In this document: positions 7,850 to 16,483 of the stretch, one piece after another
How positions within the stretch are numbered: the first letter of the stretch is position 1
How the letters are laid out: the number at the start of each line of letters is the position of its first letter
The notes under the pieces: generated by a model
What the model was told of the DNA's origin: nothing
Database searches by the model: none
What the model saw: the letters and a program-made list of their open reading frames with translations, nothing else
Position numbers and translations under genes: made by a program
Assembly (NCBI RefSeq): GCF_001426865.1
Contig: NZ_LMFO01000032.1
Span: 151,536 to 215,535, forward strand
DNA length: 64,000 nt
Direction: 5' to 3'
Origin: Paenibacillus sp. Root52
GTDB taxonomy: Bacteria; Bacillota; Bacilli; Paenibacillales; Paenibacillaceae

Positions 7850-9316
7850 GTGAAAGTAGCCAAACGCAACAGGCTGGCTGGAGCCTGGGTAACCGGCAAG
7901 TCCAGGGGTACCCATCCGGCAGCATTTCAGGGTCAAGGACATCGAATAGGCACAGGAAATAGCATATCTACTCGCCCACGTGTGGGGATGAGCAACGCTA
8001 CGGGGCGAACGACAGTCAACCGATCAGTGGAGACGCTGTTTCATGCGCAGTCGAGTGCTTCTCTCCACCATGGCGAACCTCGCGAACAGCGTTCGACTGG
8101 AGAAGTCACGGTAAGGAGCAGAGCCGTAAAGAAGCCCAAGCGCAAGGCTGGCGCGAGCGCTCGTTCTGGTGCCCCGACCAAAGTGCGGGGCACCAGCTCT
8201 GCGCTGCCAGGTCGCAGACGGGCTGCGCGCAAGCCCGCAGGCGGGCGAGCTGCTGCACGCTCGCGCCCTGGCTCACGGGCAAGCGCAGGGCGCAAGCCCG
8301 GAGCAGCGCCAAGCGGGCGAGCCATCGCCGCCCGCAGCACCCAGCGCACGGCTTCGCGCCGTGCGCCCACGCCAGCACCGCAAGCGACACCTCCGCAGGG
8401 TGTCGCCGCCGCGGGGCGGGAAGGCGCTGCCCCAGGTATGGGCAGCGCACAGGGCTTGCCGCCAGCGCAGCACGCAGTGCAGGCGGCGGCCGTGCCCGGC
8501 GGCTATGCCGAGGGCTACCGCGACGGTGTGTTCGCGGGTGGGGAGGCGCTGGTGGCGCAGCACATCCCGCCGGATCATATTCTGCCTGCCGTTGCGGCGG
8601 CAGATCTGATCGCAGCGGGATTCCGCCAGTACGCGCCCAGCCTGGCAAGGCTGTCCAGCCCCCATGAGGTGGCTGAACAGCTTGTGGGCGCATTGAATGC
8701 CCAGCGCCCGTTTTCCGTCGTTCGCCTAGGCGATGGCGAACTGTTGGCTCTGGCAGCCGATACGGTGCTGCCCGGCGAGGAGGTGCAGGAACTGGCACCG
8801 TTTCTGCCTTATGCAGGGGTGCCGCGTTCTACACCTGAGATTCGGGCTTCGCTCGCCGAAGCCATTCAAGGTGCAGATTGTGTCGGAGTTCCGATCTCGC
8901 GGGCGCCGACATTCCAAGGGTTACTTTTTCCTGTCTTACAGCACTTTGGGATCGATTGGTCACGTCTGAAGCTGACCAGCTCCACCATCAATTACGGATT
9001 GCATCAGTCAGGTCTATTACTGCCTATCCTACATGGGCGACGTGTACTGTTAATCGGCAGCAAGGCTCATGAGCTAGGGGGACTGCTTCAAACTCATGGC
9101 GTACATGTTGCGGGGGTTATCGGTTCTGTCGCGGGATATTCAGATATTCCGAGAGTGATGCAGCAGGCAGCAGAGGTCGCTTTTGACATTGCGCTCGTCG
9201 CAGCCGGGATTCCGGCCGTTATATTGTGTCGCCGAATTGCAGGGGAACTTGGCAAGGTTGCATTGGATTTTGGACATTTAGCAGACAAATTGGTTACGGG
9301 AGAGCTTCATCTCTAA
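7850..9316 (+). CDS. GT-D-fold glycosyltransferase with Ala/Arg-rich linker and GxxxG tag
   Basis: A 488-aa protein with three parts: a basic N-terminus (residues 1-85); a very GC-rich stretch of Ala, Arg, Gly and Pro (about 86-205); and, after the four-residue-period motif GYAEGYRDG (about 217-232), a globular domain from about 285. That domain has VVRLGDGELLAL, resembling the DGE motif of GT-D-fold (DUF1792-type) glycosyltransferases, then VGVPISRAP and VLLIGSKAHELG. The GTG start at 7850 is preferred because GGGGAGGAAATGCC precedes it. The middle region differs sharply in base composition from its neighbours, and long opposite-strand frames there are composition artefacts. Donor and acceptor unknown. 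Confidence 0.8.
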   Translation: MKVAKRNRLAGAWVTGKSRGTHPAAFQGQGHRIGTGNSISTRPRVGMSNATGRTTVNRSVETLFHAQSSASLHHGEPREQRSTGEVTVRSRAVKKPKRKAGASARSGAPTKVRGTSSALPGRRRAARKPAGGRAAARSRPGSRASAGRKPGAAPSGRAIAARSTQRTASRRAPTPAPQATPPQGVAAAGREGAAPGMGSAQGLPPAQHAVQAAAVPGGYAEGYRDGVFAGGEALVAQHIPPDHILPAVAAADLIAAGFRQYAPSLARLSSPHEVAEQLVGALNAQRPFSVVRLGDGELLALAADTVLPGEEVQELAPFLPYAGVPRSTPEIRASLAEAIQGADCVGVPISRAPTFQGLLFPVLQHFGIDWSRLKLTSSTINYGLHQSGLLLPILHGRRVLLIGSKAHELGGLLQTHGVHVAGVIGSVAGYSDIPRVMQQAAEVAFDIALVAAGIPAVILCRRIAGELGKVALDFGHLADKLVTGELHL

Positions 9317-9383
9317 TGGATGCCGAGGGCAGCGCTGGATTGACTGCACTCGGCTCTCATTGAAGAGAAATGGAGGGGAAAGT

Positions 9384-10955
9384 ATGAGGAGCAATAGTCA
9401 TACATCTAGCGGTTCAGGGAAAAGTGCTGTCGGAATGACCGCATCTACGCGCAGTCTGGAATCGGAACGTGTTACTCTACACTCGGTAAACAAACGTGTA
9501 AGGCAAAAGTCTAAGCGCAGAGGTACCGGGCGACGAGCCGCCCAAGGTGCGAAATTATATAAGCAGGGTTATCGCAGAGGATACGATCAAGGATTAGCGC
9601 AGGGGCAGAGCTCGTTCGGTCTAGTTTTTGAAGGAGTAAGCATCATTATCCCTACTTACAATCAACGTGATTATGTACTGAAATGTATTGCGAGCATTGA
9701 AAAGCATACACCAGCTCCCTACGAGATTATCGTCGTAGATAATGCTTCCAAAGATGGTACAGCACAAGCCTTGCTTCGCATTGGTGGTGTGGTTAGAGTT
9801 GCTGCATTGGATGTGAACCGTGGATTTGCTGGTGGGGTAAACTATGGCTTGATGATGGCAAGAGGCAGACATATCGTAGTGCTGAACAATGATACCTTGG
9901 TCACACCTGGCTGGCTTGATAACATGATGACATGTCTGGATAGTGATCCGAAGATTGGTGTGGTTGGGCCTGTAACGAACTACATCGGTGGTGATCAGCA
10001 GATCGAGGTTCCTTATCGTGAAGTGGAGGATATGTGGTCATTTGCGAGTAAACATAATCGGCCGGATGCGAAGAAGCATCGGTTAACGGATCGTCTGGTT
10101 GGGTTCTGTTGGCTGTTCACGCGGGAATTGTGGGAGCGTGTCGGTTATCTGGATGAAGGCTATGCCGTTGGCAATTTCGAGGACGATGATTGGATCATTC
10201 GTGTGAAGCTGGCGGGATATGAACTTGCGGTAGCTGGGGATGCATTCATCCATCATTTTGGAAGTGTGAGCATGAAGGCGTTAGGTGAGCAGGATTACGT
10301 GGTCGTAAATCAAGACAACGAGCAATTTTTCTCGAAGAAATGGGGAGATCCTCATGCGCTTGTTGCAGAAACGAACAAACTTGCGCTTCGTGAAATGCTT
10401 CCAGCCGGCTTGCAGAGCAAGAAGCAAATGGATTCAAGGCAGCGTATATCCACTCAGGGAAGCGCTGACCTTGCATTATCATTTAGACGTAGCAGCGAAT
10501 TCTATCCAGAGGGTTCGTTCATATCGGATGCCAAAGGAGAGGTCTATACCGTAGTTGGTGGACATCGCCGCAAATTAAATATCCCTGTCCCACGCGGTAT
10601 TTCTCCCGTTCAGATTGCCAAACCTGAATTGCTCAGCATTCCTTCGGGAGAGGCAGTTGAATCAACAAACGAAATACAGGCGTGGCCGCTGGAAGCTCAT
10701 CAGCTGCGGAGCTCATCCATGGAGGGCTCAGGAAATCTTTGGCCGAATGGAACGATTGTTGCAGCAGCAGATGCACCTGAGACCTGTTACCAGATTAGCG
10801 GTGGCAAACGTAGAAGGTTTGTAACGACCTATGCATTCGAGCGTTGGGGTGTACATTCTGCACATATTGTGCACGTGCCTGCAGAACAATTACGTTTGAT
10901 CGAAGAAGGCTGGCCGATTATTGCCCCGCCGCAGCTCTTGAACGAAGATTTGTAA
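9384..10955 (+). CDS. GT2 glycosyltransferase with GxxxG tag and C-terminal tandem repeats
   Basis: A 523-aa protein. Residues 1-58 are basic (RVRQKSKRRGTGRR), 62-76 form the four-residue repeat GYRRGYDQGLAQG, then a GT2 domain (about 85-330) with VSIIIPTYNQRDYVL, EIIVVDNASKDGT, VVLNNDTLV and FEDDDWIIRVKLAGYE. This domain is close to the enzyme at 6241-7014. The C-terminal third holds two related units, YPEGSFI...VVGGHRRKL and WPNGTIV...ISGGKRRRF, a form I associate with secreted or surface proteins. The start at 9384 has GGAGGGGAAAGT upstream; an ATG at 9360 lacks one. Last gene of the first island. Confidence 0.85.
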   Translation: MRSNSHTSSGSGKSAVGMTASTRSLESERVTLHSVNKRVRQKSKRRGTGRRAAQGAKLYKQGYRRGYDQGLAQGQSSFGLVFEGVSIIIPTYNQRDYVLKCIASIEKHTPAPYEIIVVDNASKDGTAQALLRIGGVVRVAALDVNRGFAGGVNYGLMMARGRHIVVLNNDTLVTPGWLDNMMTCLDSDPKIGVVGPVTNYIGGDQQIEVPYREVEDMWSFASKHNRPDAKKHRLTDRLVGFCWLFTRELWERVGYLDEGYAVGNFEDDDWIIRVKLAGYELAVAGDAFIHHFGSVSMKALGEQDYVVVNQDNEQFFSKKWGDPHALVAETNKLALREMLPAGLQSKKQMDSRQRISTQGSADLALSFRRSSEFYPEGSFISDAKGEVYTVVGGHRRKLNIPVPRGISPVQIAKPELLSIPSGEAVESTNEIQAWPLEAHQLRSSSMEGSGNLWPNGTIVAAADAPETCYQISGGKRRRFVTTYAFERWGVHSAHIVHVPAEQLRLIEEGWPIIAPPQLLNEDL

Positions 10956-11508
10956 TGATTCGAGTAGCGATTGTGGGTTGTTGGTTCGCTTGATGTGGGG
11001 TGAAGTGTTGTGCGCACGGCTATCGAATTATGCCGCCTTCATTCCACATTCAATGATTACATACAGTAACTACTCGCGCGCGATGAAGACAGCCCGCTGC
11101 AGCTGGGAAGGTGCATTCTTGTATGAGCAGGCTAATCCGTAATGACGGGTTAGTCTTTTTTTATGCTTGTATTCGTAAGATTACTACGCTCAACAGACCG
11201 TTCAAATGTATGCAAGCTTGTGGATCTAATCCCCGTAGGAATCAGAATCTGTCCTGTTCCCGAGAACGGGTGAAGCCGTCTTATATATGCCGATAAGGTA
11301 GCCCTTCTTTTGCAAAAGAGCCAAAAATTAAATTTTTAAATTTAATCTTTCTATCCGGTTATAGGTTTATTCTATTAGCAGATGGATTGACGCCTGATAG
11401 GTGCGGGAGTACATTTATAGCCATAATTCTTATTTAACAGATAGGAATTGATGGTCTGGGATACTGATTTCCTGATCATAACCTTGAATCCAATCAGGAG
11501 GTATGTCG
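10956..11508. other. Intergenic region with terminator, AT-rich palindrome and no gene
   Basis: No supported gene; a 61-codon frame at 11111 overlaps the terminator and has no ribosome site. ATTAAATTT-TT-AAATTTAAT at 11327-11346 is a perfect palindrome that could be an operator or the upstream part of a promoter. GAGAACGGGTGAAGCCGTC nearby could fold but matches no RNA family I know. Confidence 0.4.
11130..11162 (+). terminator. Rho-independent terminator after the first glycosylation island
   Basis: GGCTAATCCG and CGGGTTAGTC form a 10-base stem (with G-U pairs) around TAATGA, followed by seven T. About 175 bases after the stop of the GT2 gene. Confidence 0.75.
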
Positions 11509-11787
11509 ATGTCTTCTTCATCCAAAAAAGTCGTGCTCTGGAGCAAAACAGGTTGTCATTTCTGCGGGGAGGTCAAGGCATTTTTGACCGAGCGGAATCA
11601 GCCTTTTGAGAACATTGAAGTACAAGGCAACGACGTATTGAGAGATGTATTGGAAGCCAAGTATGGGATCCGTCATGTACCTGTTATTGAGGTAGGCAGA
11701 GACGGAAAGTATGAAGCCTTGCTAGAGGCAGATTTGGAAAAACTGGCAGAGCTTCTTGAACGCCACGACGAAGCGGCAGCCGTTTAA
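11509..11787 (+). CDS. Glutaredoxin-like thiol-disulfide protein
   Basis: A 92-aa single-domain thioredoxin fold. The strand VVLWSKTGCHFCGEVKAFL carries the redox motif C-H-F-C, and HVPVIEV supplies the cis-proline loop typical of glutaredoxin and NrdH-like proteins. Such proteins reduce disulfides or glutathione/bacillithiol adducts in the cytoplasm; the partner cannot be told from sequence. Two in-frame ATGs lie 6 bases apart; the second (11509) is 7 bases from AGGAGG and is chosen. Single gene, followed at once by a repeat element. Confidence 0.85.
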   Translation: MSSSSKKVVLWSKTGCHFCGEVKAFLTERNQPFENIEVQGNDVLRDVLEAKYGIRHVPVIEVGRDGKYEALLEADLEKLAELLERHDEAAAV

Positions 11788-12005
11788 GAGGTTGTTCAAA
11801 AAGTCCGCTTTTGATTACGAAGGATGCGCGAGCGGCATCTCAGCATCGAAAATGGGATTCAGCCGAAATAAGTGGATGCTTACGAAGTTTGTTTCCTCCG
11901 GAAACAATGTAGTTGCTCACGTAGTTTTGCCTACGCTCCGCTACTCCATTTCTATCTTCATCCCCTTTTCTCGTTACTGAAAACCGACCTTTTTGAACAC
12001 GCACT
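11788..12005 (+). repeat. 218-bp intergenic element with terminal inverted repeats
   Basis: The left end TTGTTCAAAAAGTCCGCTTTT and the reverse complement of the right end (GTGTTCAAAAAGGTCGGTTTT) match except for small indels. It begins right after a stop codon and has no coding capacity. I recognise the type as a repeated intergenic element of Paenibacillus chromosomes (from memory). Shortened or end-to-end copies occur at 1649-1684, 17468-17507 and perhaps 35330-35348. The arrangement is that of a MITE-like element. Confidence 0.65.
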
Positions 12006-12042
12006 TTAAGTTGGATCGTAATAGATCCTTTTGTAAAAGCAA

Positions 12043-12097
12043 ACTTTCCCGGCTGCGATGGGCTGTCATCACGGCATAGAGTAGTCGGGAGAGTTAA
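12043..12097. other. Long imperfect stem-loop
   Basis: AACTTTCCCGGCT and AGTCGGGAGAGTT can pair over 13 positions (with G-U pairs) around a 29-base loop. There is no clear T-run, so it is not a standard terminator. It may be part of an untranslated RNA leader or a decayed element. It matches no riboswitch consensus I know. Confidence 0.3.
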
Positions 12098-12178
12098 TTT
12101 TGATCCATACATGGCTAAGGTAAAGTGTTCCTTTGGATTATCCAATGCACATATAGAAAAGTTCTATAAGAAACACAG

Positions 12179-12207
12179 TTGACCCATTAGCAGGGCAGTG
12201 ATAAGAT
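12179..12207 (+). promoter_or_regulatory. Candidate sigma-A promoter for the monooxygenase/ABC cluster
   Basis: TTGACC and TAAGAT are separated by 17 bases. It lies about 200 bases before the LLM monooxygenase start, leaving a long untranslated leader in which I saw no known riboswitch. Confidence 0.4.
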
Positions 12208-12404
12208 TTGTGAAATTAAAACAAACCAAACTCATAGGAATAGTTAACTTTCATTGTTTTCTCATACGGATGAATAGTCGGAAAGCCTGGGAGAACAGTG
12301 TTTGGGACGGTTGCTCTGCGAACGTGGGTCAATATCAATAACTTCTAGATTAACGAATATAAGTGGTTATCCCATCATTTAATCAGAGAGAGGCGGAAGC
12401 GGAT

Positions 12405-13748
12405 ATGACGGCAAAACGCAGTTTGAAATTTGGAGCAATCGTACACGGTGTTGGAGGTAGCATGACGACTTGGAGACATCCAGATGTGCAGGCGGATGCA
12501 AGTGTGAGCTTTGATTTTTATAAACGCCAAACACTAAAAGCAGAAGAAGGCAAGTTCGATCTGGTATTCATCGCAGACGGTCTGTACATTACTGAGAAAT
12601 CCATTCCCCATTTTCTAAATCGCTTTGAGCCAATTAGCATTCTGTCTGCGCTCGCTGCAATTACGTCCAAAATTGGTCTAGTTGGAACCCTATCGACTTC
12701 ATATAGTGATCCTTTCACGGTTGCTAGACAGTTCGGTTCTCTGGATCTCATCAGTGATGGCCGTGCTGGATGGAATGTTGTAACTTCCCCGCTGGAAGGC
12801 TCCGCCAAAAACTATAGTAAAAGCAATCATCCAACCCATCCCGAGCGTTACCGGATTGCTACAGAGTATTTGCAGGTGACTAAAGGGCTGTGGGATTCAT
12901 GGGAAGATGATGCATTTGTAAGGGATAAAGAAAGTGGCGTATTCTTCGACTCATCCAAGCTGCATACGCTCAATCATGAGGGCGAGTTCTTCTCCGTTCA
13001 AGGTCCACTCAATATTGCCCGTTCACGTCAAGGTCAGCCTGTCATTTTCCAAGCAGGTTCTTCCGAAGACGGCAAGACACTAGCCGCACAAGAGGCGGAT
13101 GCAGTCTTCACTGGGCATGATACGATTGAAGAGGCTCAAGCATTCTATAAGGATGTCAAAACTCGTGCTGCTTCCTATGGTCGCAAACCAGAAGATATCG
13201 TGATCCTTCCTGGAATTAATCCCATTGTGGGACGTACTGAGGAAGAAGCGGAGCGTAAATATGAGGAAATTGCAAATCTAGTTACGATTGAGAAAGCACT
13301 TGATTACTTAGGTCGTTTCTTCGAGCATCATGACTTCTCCCAATATCCACTTGATGAGCCATTCCCTGAGCTGCACGGTATTGGAAGCAACAGTTTCCGC
13401 AGCGGCACAGATAAAATTAAGCAGAATGCCAAAGAGCAAGGGCTTACCTTGCGCGAAGTAGCCCTGCGAGCAGCGACACCTAAAAGTAAGTTTATTGGCA
13501 CACCTGAACAGGTGGCAGACAAAGTTCAAGAATGGTTCGAAGCCGAAGCGGCAGATGGATTTATTATCGCTTCTGAGCTACCAAGCGGACTGTCTGATTT
13601 CGTAGAACTCGTTGTCCCAATTCTGCAAGAGCGTGGCCTCTACCGTACTGAATATGAGCATGATACATTGCGCGGTAATTTAGGCGTGCAGATTCCAGCT
13701 AATCGGTACACTGTAGCCCGCCAACAAGCCGAACCACAACCTAATTAG
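12405..13748 (+). CDS. LLM-class flavin-dependent monooxygenase (NtaA/SnaA/DszA type)
   Basis: A 447-aa TIM-barrel enzyme that uses reduced FMN and oxygen to oxidise a carbon-sulfur or carbon-nitrogen compound. Family marks are KFGAIVHGVGG with TTWRHPD near the start, GLVGTLSTSYSDPFTVARQFGSLD, AGWNVVTSP and PVIFQAGSSEDGK. Length fits the NtaA/SnaA/DszA/YtnJ group (about 440 aa). The ATG at 12405 is preferred over an upstream GTG. It heads a cluster with a peptide-type importer, an FMN reductase that can supply reduced FMN, a LysR regulator, a second LLM enzyme and an M20 amidohydrolase. The set recalls B. subtilis yxe and ytm genes for modified cysteines; the substrate is inferred. Confidence 0.88.
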   Translation: MTAKRSLKFGAIVHGVGGSMTTWRHPDVQADASVSFDFYKRQTLKAEEGKFDLVFIADGLYITEKSIPHFLNRFEPISILSALAAITSKIGLVGTLSTSYSDPFTVARQFGSLDLISDGRAGWNVVTSPLEGSAKNYSKSNHPTHPERYRIATEYLQVTKGLWDSWEDDAFVRDKESGVFFDSSKLHTLNHEGEFFSVQGPLNIARSRQGQPVIFQAGSSEDGKTLAAQEADAVFTGHDTIEEAQAFYKDVKTRAASYGRKPEDIVILPGINPIVGRTEEEAERKYEEIANLVTIEKALDYLGRFFEHHDFSQYPLDEPFPELHGIGSNSFRSGTDKIKQNAKEQGLTLREVALRAATPKSKFIGTPEQVADKVQEWFEAEAADGFIIASELPSGLSDFVELVVPILQERGLYRTEYEHDTLRGNLGVQIPANRYTVARQQAEPQPN

Positions 13749-13849
13749 GGTAATGATATTGATTTTTCAACGACTTAAAACCAAGTTATCTTATAGGTTA
13801 TATTGATTAATGATTCAATGACACCTGTATACACAGAGGGGGAAGCGAT

Positions 13850-15490
13850 ATGAGCAGGTCTATTCGATGGATGAAATATATGGCTTTGGCAGCAGCACTA
13901 ATACTGGTATTATCCGGATGCGGAGCTGGCAGCACATCAGACGGAGCTGCTCAAGCTTCGGGTGGCGAGCAGTCTGCACCTGCAGAAGGCGGCAATCTGA
14001 CGTATGCACTGGCTACATCTCCTGATACGCTTGATCCTCATCGAAGCGGGTTAGCGGTAACGGTACGTGCAATTCGGACGATCTATGACAACCTGGTGGT
14101 TCAACTGCCAGACGGCTCCATTAAGCCTTGGTTAGCCAAAGAGTGGAGCGTATCGGACGACGGCACAAGTTACACGTTCAAGCTACGGGATGACGTGAAA
14201 TTCCATGACGGCACGCCGTTTAATGCGGAAGCGGTCAAGTATAATTTGGATCGCGTTATCGATCCAGCTACCAAAGCTGCCAATTCTCTAGCTCTCATTA
14301 GACCGTATAGCTCCTCCGAGGTCATTGATGAATACACAATTAAAGTTAATTTGGCACAGCCATCACAGGCATTCCTTGGTAACCTAAGTCAAGCATTGCT
14401 CGGCATTGTGTCTCCAACTGCTGCGAAGAAATATGGAGATCAATTGGGGAAAAACCCGGTAGGTACCGGGCCGTACACGTTTGTAAAATGGGATGAAAAT
14501 GCAGATATCGTTGTTGCCAAAAATAAAGATTATGCCTGGGCCCCTGAGACCGTAGAGAATCAGGCTGCACCTCACCTAGATACGATTACCTTCAAAATTG
14601 TACCTGAAGAAGCGACGCGCATCGGAAGTGTACAAAGTGGTCAGGTGCTCGCGGCCGAGACGGTTCCACCGCAAAACATTGCGGCACTGAAGGGTGATCC
14701 GAATCAACAGCTGTTGCAGGCGAATACCGTGGGGCTGCCTTACACCCTCTTTTTCAATCTACGCAAAGCACCTTGGGATAATGTGAAAGTTCGTCAGGCC
14801 GTTCAATCTGCCGTGGATGTGGAGACCATTGTCAAAACGCTGTACCTAGGCAACTACGAACGTGCTTGGTCTGCGCTATCTCCAGGGATTTTGGGATACG
14901 ATTCTTCGTTAGAAGGCAGCATTAATCCGGATATCAACAAGGCGAATCAATTGCTGGATGAAGAGGGATGGGTTAAAGGAACGGACGGTATCCGTGCTAA
15001 GGATGGGAAGAAGCTGACACTTCGTTATGTGGATGGTTCGCCTAACCGGGAAAAACGCAATGATATCGCTGCGATTATTCAACAACAGTTGAAACAGGTG
15101 GGCATTGCTGTTGAGGTAGAGATTACAAAAGATATTGCCACGGTCATATATCAGAACTGGGATTATGATCTATACGGTAATAGTCAGGTGAATTCCGATC
15201 CTAATGCCTTGTATGCCTTCTATCATACGAGTGCAGAAGGAGAACGGCCAACGTTGTCTGGCCTGGCAGACCCTGAAATTGACAAACTGCTGGAGCAGGG
15301 AGCGGTTGAGACCGATCCGGACAAACGGGTGGAAATCTACCATCAGGTTCAGCAATATTTGATTGATCAGGCAGTCATTTTGCCTATATACGTCTTCCCT
15401 TATACTGTCGCTGCATCCAAGACCGTTCAAGGGGTGAAGTTTGATGCACTGGGATATCCATTGTTCAACGATGTAACCATTCAGCCATAA
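13850..15490 (+). CDS. ABC transporter substrate-binding lipoprotein (peptide/nickel family)
   Basis: A 546-aa extracytoplasmic solute-binding protein of the SBP_bac_5 family. The lipoprotein signal ends in VLSGC (Cys24), predicting a lipid anchor on the outer face of the membrane. Family segments include LTYALATSPDTLDPHR, KPWLAKEWSVSDDGTSYTFKLRDDVKFHDGTPF and NPVGTGPYTF. It delivers solute to the two permeases that follow. No ATP-binding subunit lies in this cluster. Context suggests an N-acylated or S-modified amino acid or short peptide as ligand. Confidence 0.92.
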   Translation: MSRSIRWMKYMALAAALILVLSGCGAGSTSDGAAQASGGEQSAPAEGGNLTYALATSPDTLDPHRSGLAVTVRAIRTIYDNLVVQLPDGSIKPWLAKEWSVSDDGTSYTFKLRDDVKFHDGTPFNAEAVKYNLDRVIDPATKAANSLALIRPYSSSEVIDEYTIKVNLAQPSQAFLGNLSQALLGIVSPTAAKKYGDQLGKNPVGTGPYTFVKWDENADIVVAKNKDYAWAPETVENQAAPHLDTITFKIVPEEATRIGSVQSGQVLAAETVPPQNIAALKGDPNQQLLQANTVGLPYTLFFNLRKAPWDNVKVRQAVQSAVDVETIVKTLYLGNYERAWSALSPGILGYDSSLEGSINPDINKANQLLDEEGWVKGTDGIRAKDGKKLTLRYVDGSPNREKRNDIAAIIQQQLKQVGIAVEVEITKDIATVIYQNWDYDLYGNSQVNSDPNALYAFYHTSAEGERPTLSGLADPEIDKLLEQGAVETDPDKRVEIYHQVQQYLIDQAVILPIYVFPYTVAASKTVQGVKFDALGYPLFNDVTIQP

Positions 15491-15532
15491 CATGTTCAGC
15501 ATTATACGTACTCAGGAAGGAGACGACCCGGT

Positions 15533-16465
15533 ATGGTTCAAACGGTACTGACACGGCTAGCAACATCACTTTTCGTTATTTTCGGAGCCTCGGTGCTGGT
15601 GTACTGCATCATGTATCTTCTGCCGGGTGATCCGGTCCTGCTGATGTTAGACCCATCCTCTGCTACACCGGAAATGATCCAGAACTTGCGGGTTCAGCTA
15701 GGTCTGGATCAGCCATTTTACGTCCAGTTTGCACATTATTTTGGAGATATGCTCCGTGGGGATTTTGGTAAATCGATGATCAATTCCGACCCGGTGCTGC
15801 CTAAAATCTTGGAGCATTTCCCTGCAACACTTGCTCTGACGGCGCTTAGTTCTCTAATCGCAATCACAATTGGCATTACTCTAGGTGTATTGTCAGCCAT
15901 TCATCGTAATGGAGTGATCGACTTTGTTGCTCGCCTTGTAGGATTATTCGGGATTTCGATGCCTACCTTCTGGACGGGAATTCTGCTCATCCTTTTGTTC
16001 TCCGTACAGCTTGGATGGTTTCCGGCGATGGGTTCAGATGGATTCAGTTCACTAGTGCTGCCAGCGGCAACACTAGGTTTAGTCGGTGCGGGGTTTATCG
16101 TGCGAATGGTACGTAACAGTATGCTGGAAGTGATCAATGAACCGTTTATCGTGGCATTGCGAGCCAAGGGGCTCTCGGAACGGGTCATCATGTATGGTCA
16201 TGCACTACGAAATGCATTGATCCCGGCGGTAACGGTTATCGGTATGCTTATTGGTGATTTACTTGCAGGCACCGTTGTCGTTGAGACGGTCTTCTCGAGA
16301 CAAGGAATTGGCCGAATTATTGCAGATGCCCTTATGTCTAAAGACTTGCCCGTGGTGCAAGGTGTCGTATTCTTTACAGCAATCATCTATGTAGTGTTGA
16401 ACTTGCTCGTGGACATATCGTATGCGTACATCGATCCAAGAGTAAGACGTGCAGTGCGAGCTTAA
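15533..16465 (+). CDS. ABC transporter permease (DppB-like)
   Basis: A 310-aa inner-membrane subunit with about six hydrophobic segments, starting with ATSLFVIFGASVLVYCIMYLLPGDP, the usual N-terminal motif of DppB/OppB permeases. The EAA-type loop for ATPase contact is AKGLSERVIMYGHALRNALIP. It follows the binding protein by 42 bases, with AGGAAGGAG before the ATG, and forms the import channel with the next gene. Confidence 0.92.
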   Translation: MVQTVLTRLATSLFVIFGASVLVYCIMYLLPGDPVLLMLDPSSATPEMIQNLRVQLGLDQPFYVQFAHYFGDMLRGDFGKSMINSDPVLPKILEHFPATLALTALSSLIAITIGITLGVLSAIHRNGVIDFVARLVGLFGISMPTFWTGILLILLFSVQLGWFPAMGSDGFSSLVLPAATLGLVGAGFIVRMVRNSMLEVINEPFIVALRAKGLSERVIMYGHALRNALIPAVTVIGMLIGDLLAGTVVVETVFSRQGIGRIIADALMSKDLPVVQGVVFFTAIIYVVLNLLVDISYAYIDPRVRRAVRA

Positions 16466-16483
16466 TCGGAAGGAGGAGTCTTC

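Noticed and set aside
8041..8798. Long minus-strand and alternative plus frames (up to 230 codons)
   Set aside because: They coincide with the GC-rich Ala/Arg stretch of the plus-strand glycosyltransferase, where stop codons are rare in all frames, and they have no ribosome sites.
12000..12404. Possible S-box or T-box leader before the monooxygenase gene
   Set aside because: A long stem-loop is present, but no SAM-riboswitch core, T-box (TGG) motif or following terminator could be found.
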